A stretch of 63,304 nucleotides of DNA from Zychaea mexicana. Lineage: Eukaryota > Mucoromycota > Mucoromycetes > Mucorales > Lichtheimiaceae. Below, piece after piece: positions 1 through 10,856 of the stretch. Numbering within the stretch: position 1 is the first letter of the stretch; every line of letters begins with the position of its first letter. The stretch covers positions 1 through 63,304 of the forward strand of contig NW_026516850.1 of assembly GCF_025766255.1 (NCBI RefSeq). Direction: 5' to 3'. The notes beneath the pieces are model-generated. The model was not told the DNA's origin. It was given only the letters and a program-made list of their open reading frames with translations, and ran no database searches. A program made the position numbers and the translations under genes.

Positions 1-378
1 TTCAACGGCAAAGCACAATCCCCTTTGTTCGCATACGACCGGTAGGCTAACAATAAGTTATCTCTTATCTGCCTATCAATTACAGCCCGATATTATTAAC
101 TCTTATTATCAATATGCATCTACTACTATCCTTTCATTACTATTTTGCTAATACCGCATACCAGCTCCATGAAATGTTTTCAAAGATATGGCGCTGGACG
201 AGCATCTTGCCGGATCATCATCGTTCACAGGTGCTGCCGCCATTACTACTACTACAACACCACTACTACACGTACTACCACTACCACGCTACTACTACTG
301 CTAATGCACTACAGCTACTGTTACCACTACCGCTTGCCGCTAACGGACAGTGAAGAAGAAGACGAACCACTTATTTGA

Positions 379-726
379 ATCGTCGATCTCGCGTACAAAC
401 GCAACAACAATCAAATACATCGATTTGACGAGTCAATCATCGAGGATCAAGAGCAACACGCCTGCGTTGGGAGCGCCAAAATGCAGCGTCTCCGCGCCCG
501 TCAACGAGAATTGATAGCGCAATTACAAGAAACAACTACGGAAAGTTTTGAATCTGCTTCGGCACACTACGAACGTGTTGTATCCGTCGAGCAGTACCAG
601 GACTTCCAACAGTCACTGGTTGACGATGCAGTCGATGCTTATCTCGAAGCCGACATCACTTTCCGAAGAAGACGCAACTTGCCAAGATCGTGGCGCGATT
701 ACAATCGCCATACACGCCATATATAA
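379..726 (+). CDS. Unidentified C-terminal coding fragment (hypothetical)
   Basis: An open frame runs from just after a TGA at 376-378 to a TAA at 724-726. An internal ATG at 481 would give an 81-residue protein. The translation is hydrophilic and helix-prone: RLRARQRELIAQLQETT, then a Glu/Ser-rich stretch, then an Arg-rich end (FRRRRNLPRSWRDYNRH). This composition looks coding rather than random. The same frame upstream of the TGA also reads DSEEEDEPLI, so the stop may interrupt a longer frame, or an exon may start after it. I do not recognise the family and see no domain. It could be the last exon of a gene whose 5' part lies outside the window, or a transposon remnant, since a foldback and a MULE relic follow. 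Confidence 0.3.
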   Translation: MVDLAYKRNNNQIHRFDESIIEDQEQHACVGSAKMQRLRARQRELIAQLQETTTESFESASAHYERVVSVEQYQDFQQSLVDDAVDAYLEADITFRRRRNLPRSWRDYNRHTRHI

Positions 727-918
727 ACACCTTCATTTCTATTTATCACACTTACACAGATACACACCTCCCATAGACACTTGCATATTTGTTACAACTA
801 TTATTATCTTTTCCTAAACATATCTCTTTTTCTGATCTTTCATGACATCGAATGGTTATAGGTAGGTGGTTTGAGTATCGTAACGAAATATCAAGAAAAC
901 GCCATATCGGGAAAATGT

Positions 919-1053
919 GATGCTTTTTTTACCGGGTATACATTATACCGATACAGGTATACGGGATTTTTCAGCGGCCCCAAGAGTCATAGGAGCCGCT
1001 GAAAAATCCCGTAGACCTGGACGGAAATTAAATACCCGGTAAGAAACATCATA
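919..1053. repeat. Nested foldback element (MITE-like hairpin)
   Basis: Two concentric inverted repeats are visible. The inner arms are 18-bp perfect complements at 961-978 (ACGGGATTTTTCAGCGGC) and 995-1012, with a 16-nt loop. The outer arms are 11-bp perfect at 929-939 (TTACCGGGTAT) and 1032-1042, and the similarity extends outward imperfectly to GATG/CATC near 919-922 and 1046-1050. No coding potential is present. The arrangement resembles a foldback transposon or MITE, but I cannot identify a target-site duplication with certainty. Confidence 0.6.
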
Positions 1054-1499
1054 AAACACAAATATAATGCGTACATTGTAACGTTCATCCTATCGATAAA
1101 TGTCTAGATATAGTTTTTAGTCGAAAATAATGATGATACTCTCTGTTCGTGGAGTTTAAAAGCTTATTACTGCCCTGAAAAAGAGGCTTGTATTTGTTAT
1201 CTCGTTCCTTCTCTTTTCCCTCTCCCTCACAACAATAACTCCACCATCGCTGCTACTCCTAAGATTACAGTAATCAACGATAATACTCACTCCGACTCGG
1301 TTACGACCGTACGCGAGGCTCGTAATGCTGGCAGTTTTAGCGAATTCGGACAGTACAAGTGTACTGATTGCCGCAAGACACGTGAAGGCACGCATTTTCT
1401 CGGACGTACCAGGCCTTACTTGACTCCTTCTCTCTCCCGCGACATCTCGTTCACGGCTTACTGCTCTCGATCCGAGACTTTTTTTAAATCCTCTTCCTG

Positions 1500-3000
1500 C
1501 AGCAGAGCGCCAGCGTTTGACCAAGCGAATGCCCACATTTTGTTGTGGTGGCCGTATTAGAGGCACCGTCAAGAAAGCCCTCGGTTATGTAAAGCTGTCG
1601 ATTACCCACTCAAAACACGAACGTGTCGGTACTGATCAGTCACCACGTAACCTTATGGCTGCCAACGTCCGAAGCCATATTCAAAGCAGAGCGCTTCTTA
1701 CGAATTCCTCTGATCTGTACCAAGAAGTTGTTGTCCTTTTTCCTGGTTCGGATGTTACGGCAATGCAAAGTCTACTATTGGTGGCACGAGACTTTCAAGC
1801 GGGAATACCATTTAAACGACGATCAAATAGTTTCCTCAAGGCTAATTGTTGAAAATTATAGAAATCAAGGCTTTCGCGAGGTATGTATAACAATATTTTA
1901 CCAACAGATAAACATAGCCTTTGCTTCTTGAGCTGTTTTGCTTTATGAGCGTCAAAAAAGGTATTGTTAGTTAGCATATAGTATATATGATCCTATAACG
2001 ACAATAAATACTAGGTGTTTTGGAAGCATACATTTGAAGTTTGTGCATTTGGTTCGTTACGCCATTTTCCCCTGTGTTGGTTGAGTGCGAGTATGTGGAG
2101 GAGTACTGCATAGAATCCACTTACAAAACAAATCGTGCTGACTCTGAGTTGTATGGTATAATAGCAAACGTGAACGGTGTTGGATATCCAATAAGGAAGA
2201 CCTTTAAGCAAGACCGAAACTCTTACAGAGTTTTCGTACAACTAAAGAAGACGGATTCGATCCGTTGTTCATGTTTTCGGATAAAGATGCGGCACAGATG
2301 AATGCTATCGAGGGCGTATGGGGACAATCACGACTGCACCTTTGCCTCTGGCATATGCAACGGTCAGTGTATCAAAACTGGCCGAGGACAAAAGCAGAAA
2401 CCTACCTGCATACAATGTCCATCAAGCACGAGAAGATTTTCCCTTTGTCGATATGCATTTTACACCATCCATTGGCGGTCGCACTGGGATCATTTGTCGA
2501 AAAGAGGATCGTCAGCATATTGTTTCGCTCATGGCAAAACATTATCATCAACATCCTTTGATTACAGATGGTAACGTCTTCGCGCTTGTCTCACATCTTT
2601 GACCGAGTTACTCTGTATATATAATATGACTTCATGAATCATATATAAGTTAATCGTAGCGATTCTTCTGTATAGGTACTGTACAACGCACAGCCGAACA
2701 AATCCAGCAGCTTGCTACCCTAGAAGTCTACATGTTTTGCGTCACAAAGATTTACATAGATGCCTGGATACACAGTAGATGGCGCTACCTATATCAGATC
2801 AAACCTCAAAGGTGTTTCTAAACCATGTGCATGTATATACAATGTGTACTACCAATGAAGCATTTTACGTCTTGTTGTGCCATTAATCAAAAACAAGATT
2901 TTCATAGATATAGCGTATGTTATAAAAAAACCAGTTTATGACTATGCCTCAAGTATCAACGCCGTTACTACAGGTGTTGCATATGTGTAGCAGTGACACA
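1500..3000 (+). mobile_element. Degenerate Mutator-like (FAR1/MULE-type) transposase
   Basis: Pieces of one transposase appear in order on the plus strand but in shifting frames. There is a CGGRIRGTV segment (about 1540-1580). Next is YYWWHETFKREYHLNDDQ (about 1775-1830). Then come EEYCIESTYKTNRADSELYG (about 2100-2160) and the diagnostic block SDKDAAQMNAIEGVW followed by LHLCLWHMQRSV (about 2274-2360). Last is FPFVDMHFTPS...KHYHQHPLITDG (about 2440-2570). The DKDxAQxxAI...VW...LCLWH block is the conserved core of the MULE transposase domain (PF10551). Multiple stops and frame changes separate the pieces, so the element is dead. Weak similarity continues to about 2.8-3.0 kb (RWRYLYQIKPQR). 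Terminal inverted repeats were not located, so the ends are approximate. Confidence 0.75.
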
Positions 3001-3568
3001 TGCATTTGCAGATGCAGGCACTCGTCGAACAGCTTTTTATTATGATACGTTCTTCGATAGTTGATGATGGTGATGGATGGCGTCTTTTTAAAGCTCTTTT
3101 ACATTTAATTTTAAAGTTGGATGCACTGTGGTCAGTAACCGCTCGGCAAATTTATGATAGTGAACATCTCCATCGGCACGCCAGAGATCGCACTTCTGGT
3201 TGTATAATTAGTAAATGGATCGCTCTGTCCACGGAACCACACCGGCAAATGCACAATTCATAATTTTCTTTCAGAGAGAGGCTGGTCTCGTTTTCTGCAG
3301 CAAGCTGCTCCTCGAAAAGCATTTATTATAATAGTCAATTGATCAGCCCATGCTCAGGATAGTTACAAACACTTCTTCAAGAGAGTAGAAACGAAATCAA
3401 TAAAATTTATTGTACACAAAGACAGAAGAAGACAAGTTTATTTATTATGGCTTGCAAATGACCGGCTTGTATATGAATCCTTCGTTCCTCAAAGGAGAGG
3501 TTGCTCTCCCTTGGTCTCCTCAAGCCTCAGTTCCAAAGGAACCTACACCTCCCAAAAACAAATCACTA
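3001..3568. other. Gene-free stretch after the MULE relic
   Basis: Only short open frames without recognisable similarity occur here. The segment is probably the decayed 3' part of the transposon or unrelated intergenic DNA. No RNA gene or conserved motif was seen. Confidence 0.4.
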
Positions 3569-4065
3569 CAAATAGAAGAAGATGGGTGAGAGTAGTTTGT
3601 CAAGGGGGGAATTACGTGTATACTTACTTTGTGAGTGCACTGCGGTAAAGAACTTTACGGCATGTAGTGCGCTCACGGATAGGGCCCGCTGCAATAGCGA
3701 CTCGTGCACTGCGTCACAAAGATCCTAATGAAAGTCGCAAATGTACGCCGAAAACAATAACGAATACTGATTCTGCACGTACACCCACTCGGACCCAAGT
3801 AGTAGAAGGCAGCCCTCAAATAGAAGAAGATGGGTTGAGAGTAGTTTGTCAAGGGGGGAATTACGTGTATACTTACTTTGTGAGTGCACTGCGGTAAAGA
3901 ACTTTACGGCTTGTAGTGCGCTCACGGATAGGGCCCGCTGCAATAGCGACTCGTGCACTGCGTCACAAAGATCCTAATGAAAGTCGCAAATGTACGCCGA
4001 AAACAATAACGAATACTGATTCTGCACGTACATCCACTCGGATCAAGTAGCAGAAGGCAACCCTT
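3569..4065. repeat. Tandem duplication of a ~249-bp unit, each with a hairpin
   Basis: A unit beginning CAAATAGAAGAAGATGGGT at 3569 is repeated directly at 3817. Inside the copies the offset is 249 bp (GTGAGTGCAC at 3631 and 3880), because of a one-base indel. Only about seven differences were seen by eye, so identity is roughly 97 percent. Each copy contains an imperfect 46-nt hairpin (3631-3676 and 3880-3925) with GTAAAG-AA-CTTTAC at its apex. A degenerate continuation (CAATAAAGAAGCTG) lies at about 4067. Short frames across the unit do not resemble proteins. Confidence 0.85.
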
Positions 4066-4079
4066 CAATAAAGAAGCTG

Positions 4080-5802
4080 AAAAGTGGTTTTTATTGGTAT
4101 CGTTCATTGAAGTGGAAAAGGTGGAAAAGATCTTTCGACAGTGAGGAAGAAGAAAGAGAAAGGGAAATGCGCAGTCGAGTCCAGTTCTTTTGTAGGCGTC
4201 ACAGTTTGACCTGTTGGACCATCCGATGTTGCACAAGGATCGCGAGCAATGGATGGCAATCTCTCAAGGTCCATGCTTCACACCGATAACACCTGCACAT
4301 TGTAGACGCTCTAGGCTCCATGTACACACTCGTCTCATCTCGCTACTTGGCAATCACGATGAGTTTCGCTCTTTTTCTGTTCACTTAAGCTGGCCTCTTA
4401 TCGGTGTATTATATGCATAAGGGGCAAGAGTCGAGTGGGAACATTTCCAAAAGTGTGTGTAACGCCAACGATTTCTGATGTTTTCATGCATGAACGGTGC
4501 TTCGGAAAATTTTTCCAAGGCATCAATTCAGATCATGGAAATCGCTACCAAGTTCACTCCAAGTAAGTCAAGATATGCCACAACGGCCTATTCAAAGAAA
4601 GAAGTGGCAGTGACGGCCGAGGGGCACAACCGCAACAATCAGGATGTCGATGAGCAGAAGGAGTAGAAAGGAGAGCAGCAGCACCGCCAGGGAGCGACAA
4701 CCTGTCGATGTGACGTTAGAAGAAATTCTGGAGCGCGTCGTCACCTGGCTGCTCTTGTCGGCATGAGTTGTTCCTTACATCTGCTACTAGATATATTTAG
4801 CGCATGTAATTAGCAAGGATGACTTTAGCTTTTGTTTAAAATTTGAAAATAGCAGTCAGGGTATACAGGATGATTGGCAGCAGATATGTAGGCAGTAGCA
4901 GGAACGGCAGTGAAAAGATTGTAACCTGATGCTTTTTGAAGCCTTCAAAAGCCTTGGAAAGCTTTCCTGAGCATTTAAAGATTTCAGAAAGCAAACATGG
5001 CTACCAATGAACGTACGTCAGACCTCCAACATCTGGTCTTTATCGTGGGCGGTCGAGTACCTGTACTGTACCAGCCAATGTCCTTAGCAAAAATGACCTC
5101 GCTTTTCGCGCTCCATGAAAACCCTTCTTTGGTAAGGCTTATGAGTTTGCTTTTTTTGACAACCTCTGCATATGGACTAGAGACTCAGGGCTTAAAATAT
5201 TCGCGGTTGCCAGAAAACGACGTCCTTAATATGCACATTATCAAAAGACGAACAGGCTATCATGAGCTTGTCCATCATGTTTATGTGTTTTGGTGAGTAA
5301 CCTCGTCGAAACAAAGTACAAGTTTCTTCAGTACAGGAACACCGACTTAGTTGAGTACAGGTTTACGACTTGCATCCTTCTGGGTCCTTGTGTACTTCTG
5401 AAATGCACATTTCAAAAGAGAACGTTATTGAAGTTTGACGGCTATTCTGCCTGTCTGTCTGTCAAGAAAAAAAAGTTATTTTGCAGAATCACGCTGAGGG
5501 CATCATCGTTATCTGGTTTCAATAGACTGCTGTGTAAGTAGACCACAAGCTAAAGTCATCTTTTGAGTCATGCGCCGAATATTTTAACCTTGTTTCTGTA
5601 TATGAATGCATGCGATAAGAAACTCATCAAGCCATAAAGGATGTGGTGAGGTTTAACGTAATGCTGACCATCCGTATCTATTATATCGTTTGCAGTTATA
5701 GGATAATGGATACATAGCAGTAATAAGTATTTGCGTATATACATATAATAACAAGATGGATGTGTTTTTATTATCATTTAAATATTTTGATACGAGATAA
5801 GA
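4080..5802. other. Intergenic region without a supported gene
   Basis: Open frames of 60-100 codons exist (for example 4997-5296 plus and 5290-5541 plus), but none has domain-like content, a conserved motif or exon-like continuity. An internally repetitive segment of AAGCCTT/AAAGC words lies near 4930-4990. The right end (about 5550-5800) is the likely 3' UTR and terminator zone of the minus-strand phosphatase gene. Confidence 0.5.
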
Positions 5803-8800
5803 TCATGATGCTGCCGTCTGCTTGTTATTCCAAAATCCAAAAGCGGATGAAACATTGTTCTCGCCGGTGTCAGTAGTGGATGAATGTCGTTCATAATCTT
5901 CATCCGCTTCAATAGGTGATATTACTGCTGCACCTGTTGATGTTGATGTTAGTTTTGCTGCCGCCTTTGTTGGACTTGTAGCGTTAGATGTTGTTGTTCC
6001 ATTCAAGGAGGATGACGGTGTCGATGCTGGCTGTATCGGTATCCATTGAGAAAGTGAGTTTTGTCTAACACTGTTATCGCTAGTGCCATTGTGCACTGAT
6101 GTTGTCGTATTGTTATTGTTACTGTTTGTGGTGTTGTTTGTTGATGTTACAGCTGTGTAGTAGATCATACAGATTAGTGTAAAAAGTCGCTGATGGATCC
6201 TGCTATGTATGAAAACTCACATAGCGGTTGCCGGAATGGATTTGACATTTTAACAACGTGTTTATTTGCACGGGGAAGTGCTATGTATACGTTGGTTAGC
6301 ATAAAAGTTTCACTTTGACTTTGTAATTGCTTTTTTTGGCTCGGCAGGCATACTTACGTTCATCAGTTTCCCACCATTTGGAAAGTTCTGTACTTGGTTT
6401 CGGTACTACATCAGTAGGTTAGATTTGTTTTCAGTCAAGCCGTTCTGTGTGATAATTCGAGTACAATCCCGAAGGAAGAAAAATAGAGGCACTTACAACT
6501 GGGTGAAGCATTTACAGGGCCGAGATCAATTAGAGTATCTACAATAGAACGTGGTGGCAATGTGACAATAGGTCTGCTTGGCGGAGTGGGTGTTCTTCGA
6601 CGTGGTAATTCGGGTGGAGCTGTATTATCTACTACAGGAATATTATCCAGACTCTTCTGATACAATTCTTTTTGCAATCGGGCTTTGGCATCATGGTCCA
6701 TCATAACAATCTAACATTATCAAAGAAACGTTAGAAATATCATAAAATCTATGCTTCCTACTTTTTCCAAATAAAACGTACATCTGCTTCAAACAGGGCA
6801 AATACTACAAGGAATCGAATACATGTATTAATATACCTTTCTTTCTAGTAGTTTTGGATATTAGCCTCAGCCAAGAACCTGAGTTCTCTGACATCTCCTT
6901 TGCTACTTACCTGGTCTATGATCGGATGTATACAATTCAGCACGGGCATACTGAACCAGTTCTAAATGCTTTCCTTTATACAAAATACGGTCTGTCCAAC
7001 CTGGCACCCGTTGCTTCTCACTATTCAGAAGAAAACATCATAATCATTTCCATTTAGTCGCTTGCTGGTTTATTATACCCATCAGTTTATCTATGTTGTG
7101 AAATCCTTTTCTTTGCCTTTACCTGGTATCATAGACATCTTTGCCATTATCATATTTATAGGTTGGTAAGAAAGTAATAGGTCCTTCTTGGTAACCCGGG
7201 AATACAAGACCTTGCTGCATTTGTTTTTGGAGCTAAATAATAGAGTTGAGAAAATTATTAAACCAAAGTCTTACATAGTGTGGAGCCAATTTCACACACT
7301 AAGTAAGCTTTTCTTTTTTGTAATAGTATTTACCTGATCGGCTTGGAGTAAAGCATCAATGTTTCCTTGGGCAGCATATCCGCGTGCCTGAAATCAACAA
7401 TCAATTGTTAGAGCTACACCAAAAGACTTTGCAGTTTGTTCGCCCTGACTTTTTCTGCTTTGAATTCATAAGATATACCTCTTCGTTGGATAACGAAACT
7501 CTATAGTTCAGATCACTTAACCAGAATATGTTGCTATATTTTAAAAAGAGGTTTTGTCAGAAACATCAAGACTTATTCTTTCCTTGTTTAAATAACTTAC
7601 TCATGACTGTCAATTGTTCGTCCACGTAGGAAACGAAGGCCGGTATTGATTGTATGGAAATCGGCATTTCGGTCCTCATAATTCGAATGCCCTGTTAGAG
7701 GCAATCACAAGTTAGATATGTTGCTAAGAGACGGAAATCAGTGAAGACAAGAGCTCACCTGATGCAAAATGAGCTGCTAAGAAACAGATACTGGTGTCGC
7801 CATAGTCCATGCGAATTGCAACTGCTCCCTTGTTACCAGCAATACCCATAATACCGGTCTACACAATAAAGAAGACCAATGTGTCAGACTCTTTCTCTTT
7901 CAATGTATCTGAGAGGAAGTAAGCCATACCTTCTTGATGGATGTTTCGACATTGCGAATATTTTCTACAATATTTGCTTTTACAAAAATGACAAGCGCCG
8001 CACCGACGAGTTGATTTGATCGAAGCATAACGTATCTTGATTTGCCTCTGGGATTCGAGTTTAATGTACGTTCTATCTGCTCTTCCCATATTTTGCTATT
8101 ATTTAGTCGTGAAAAGGAAGATAAATAGATTCTTTAGCCTGATTTGCTCGATGGTGATTGAAAACACTTCTCATTCTTACCGTTTCTCTGCATCTGTCGT
8201 CATGACCTGTAGATGCGATTAGTTATATGAAATTGCCAAAAAATCGAGAGTCCTTACTAACCTGCTGTGGAGAAAGCTCTACAATTTCTTGGAAGCCCAC
8301 GGCATAGATATCAGGTTCATCATCTCCCCCTAGTGCATATGTACGATAATTGTAAATCAATTCACTTCCTCTTTTCTTCACTATAGGCTATTTTCTGTTT
8401 TTGAACTTACATTGTGAGTGTTGTAAAAGCCAGGGATCCAAGGATTCACCCTTGAAACTTTTGCCATTTAAGTTATATGTGCCACAAAAAATTGTTACTT
8501 GGTGACTTGTTGAATATTCTTTTAATCTAAACGCAAAATATGATATGACAACGTTAGTGTTGAATAATCCTCTTTATATATGAAATTCGCATATGTACCT
8601 TTTCACCATCAGTTTTGATACTGAGTCGCTGATTGGGTCATGTACTATGATCTCTTGTTGACCCACCAACTTCCCCTATACACGATGATCTTAATGTCAG
8701 CAATCCGATAATCGGCAATAAGAGTGGATTCTACCCATAACCATTATGGAGAGATAACGAACCAGTAATTGATCAATGACTTCCTGCTTAGCCTTATCTT

Positions 8801-10856
8801 GAAACGTGTTAATGAAAAATCGATTTGCGGATCGAGTGGCATCATTTAACATGTTCATAAAGGTGACCTTGCCCGTCCGTGTAAATGCCGACTTGAGCGC
8901 TCCTGTACCAGCATAAATTCTGGACAAACCATCGCCATTCTCCGCCCATAAATGGGAATGTCGATCCATCAACATATCCATGTCCCAGCATGTAACGTGG
9001 TGACCGCCCAAATAATTTTGCAATGTCATGCTCGAAATTTTGTTCTGCACAAGATTTGTTCTATCCAAGCAATCCAAGCAGTTTGTTCGGAAACAACCAG
9101 TCTGTCTGTTGACAATACGATTGTCGACAGAGTCCATTAAAAAGAAGCCATGTTGATCCAAATAGCCGCGTACGTCGTTTAATAGATAAACAAGATTGTC
9201 ATAGTTGCCACCACGACATTCGGCATGCAGGTCGAAATTGACCATTCGTAATTGGCTTTCGGGCATATGTAGTTGGTGAACCGCCGATGTGTATGTTGAT
9301 CCCAACAAGGATTCGCCCGTGTTCTGCTCGCGTGCAGAGAGCAGGTTGATGTTGCATACTGATTGATATCGATTGATGAGTTCGGTAAAGTGTCGCTTGA
9401 CGGCTGGTTGTGTCGCACCCGGTCCTCGTGCAATTTGTAATTTTTGATTGACGATGCCCTGCTGTTCCCAAAACACTGGGTTTTGTCCATTTCACGAAAC
9501 GTTGATAAGAGAACTGTCTATAACAGCTCTTTTCCTCTTTCTCTCACACACACATAAAAAGAAGTTGCTTTACCAGGAACACTTCCACGCGTTTGGGTAA
9601 ATGCATAGCATACTCGATCGGAATACAACACGGTCTCTGTCTGTAATTGTCGACATTAGAAAAGGAACCCTAGCTCCAAAAACGAGCACTACTACCTGCC
9701 ACTCACTACACCACTAAACACTTACCTCAACGAAATTGGCAACATGTCCATTGTCATCGATACCTCTCGAGTTGAATCGGGTACCAGCCCGTTTACAACT
9801 TAATTTTGATATTACCGACAGTTCGTATTTTTCATTTTCAAGTGATACAGTTTCCACCCCAACATAGCCTCGGATGGCAAATACCTGGAATGAAAACACA
9901 TAACAGGTCATATCAGTGCCGAAAAAAAACAGAAAATTTCTCTCGGTGCATTGTCGCCATCCTTGCTCTCCTTGCTCTTTAAAGCCATATTCCATGTTCT
10001 ACTTACCAGAAACCCTCCTCTATCAAGATCCATCTGCTTTTTTCGTTCCAATTTCGCCCGAAAATCGAGCAATCCGGATATCAGAAATTTGTTCCATAAG
10101 AAATGATCATCAAATGCATGGACGTTCGATGATGCATCCGATGTCCTTGAAATTCCATATGCATGGTAAGTATCTTCCCCAAAACCCTCACGTGAACGAC
10201 ATTTATAACCTAGCAGCCATCCCCCCGAATGTCTTACCTTGCTTGTACAGTTTTTGTTAAATCGAAATCCGGGGTAAAATAAAAGTTGCCGACTGAAAAT
10301 AGCTTTTCCAGCTGAGCACAAGGGTGTTGTATTGCCGCCTGGTCGCTCCATTCGTCACCTGAACTATCCGTATTATAATCCCGTGCTGCAGCCGCAGAAG
10401 ACATATCCAAGTCGTCATACTTTGACGACGACAATGAATAGAACGATACGGATACAATTTTATATACTTCTTCACCTGCACGAATACGGCCCACTGGTAC
10501 ACAATCTGTAACAATCGCAATAAAGCATTCTGTTTTTTTGGCGGGACGAGAAAGGTTGATGTTTTAAGAAAAGGGTTATCGTTTGGGAATATAAAGAAGG
10601 AAACACATAAAAACCACCAACCTCCCATGACATTAATCATGCCAAGGCAACCAAATACGGGTCGACTATTTAAAATGCGCCATTGGGTGTCCTCGAATTC
10701 ACCTAGTGGTAATAGCTTGGTGATGGCGCGGTCGCCCATGGTTGCCGGGTTGCTGTACTGTTCAAACATTAATACACCCGAAGGTGCTTCATGGAGGACG
10801 GTCGGTCGTAAGGCGAGTGCTCGTGGATGGTCTCGTAATAATAGATGTGTTTGCAT
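5803..10856 (-). CDS. Synaptojanin-type inositol polyphosphate phosphatase (SAC1 + 5-phosphatase), 22 exons
   Basis: Minus-strand exons: 10856-10622, 10505-10238, 10145-10007, 9884-9726, 9640-9574, 9475-8763, 8675-8599, 8526-8411, 8329-8262, 8206-8181, 8095-7930, 7858-7759, 7691-7601, 7533-7479, 7387-7334, 7232-7123, 7020-6911, 6804-6782, 6710-6497, 6405-6358, 6280-6221, 6152-5803. They total 3249 nt, giving 1082 residues. The N-terminal SAC domain carries the CX5R catalytic motif [10 protein letters not shown] (Cys about 422). The 5-phosphatase domain follows with [66 protein letters not shown] and TSDHRP, so both active sites look intact. The tail is Pro- and Ser/Thr-rich ([13 protein letters not shown]), with a predicted NPF motif. 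By family knowledge it dephosphorylates PI(4)P and PI(4,5)P2 at endocytic membranes, like yeast Inp51/52/53. Which paralogue it matches is not decidable here. Exons 20-22 are the least certain. Confidence 0.9.

Noticed and set aside
1156..1572. 138-codon minus-strand frame
   Set aside because: No domain-like content; it lies opposite the start of the MULE relic and is probably a shadow.
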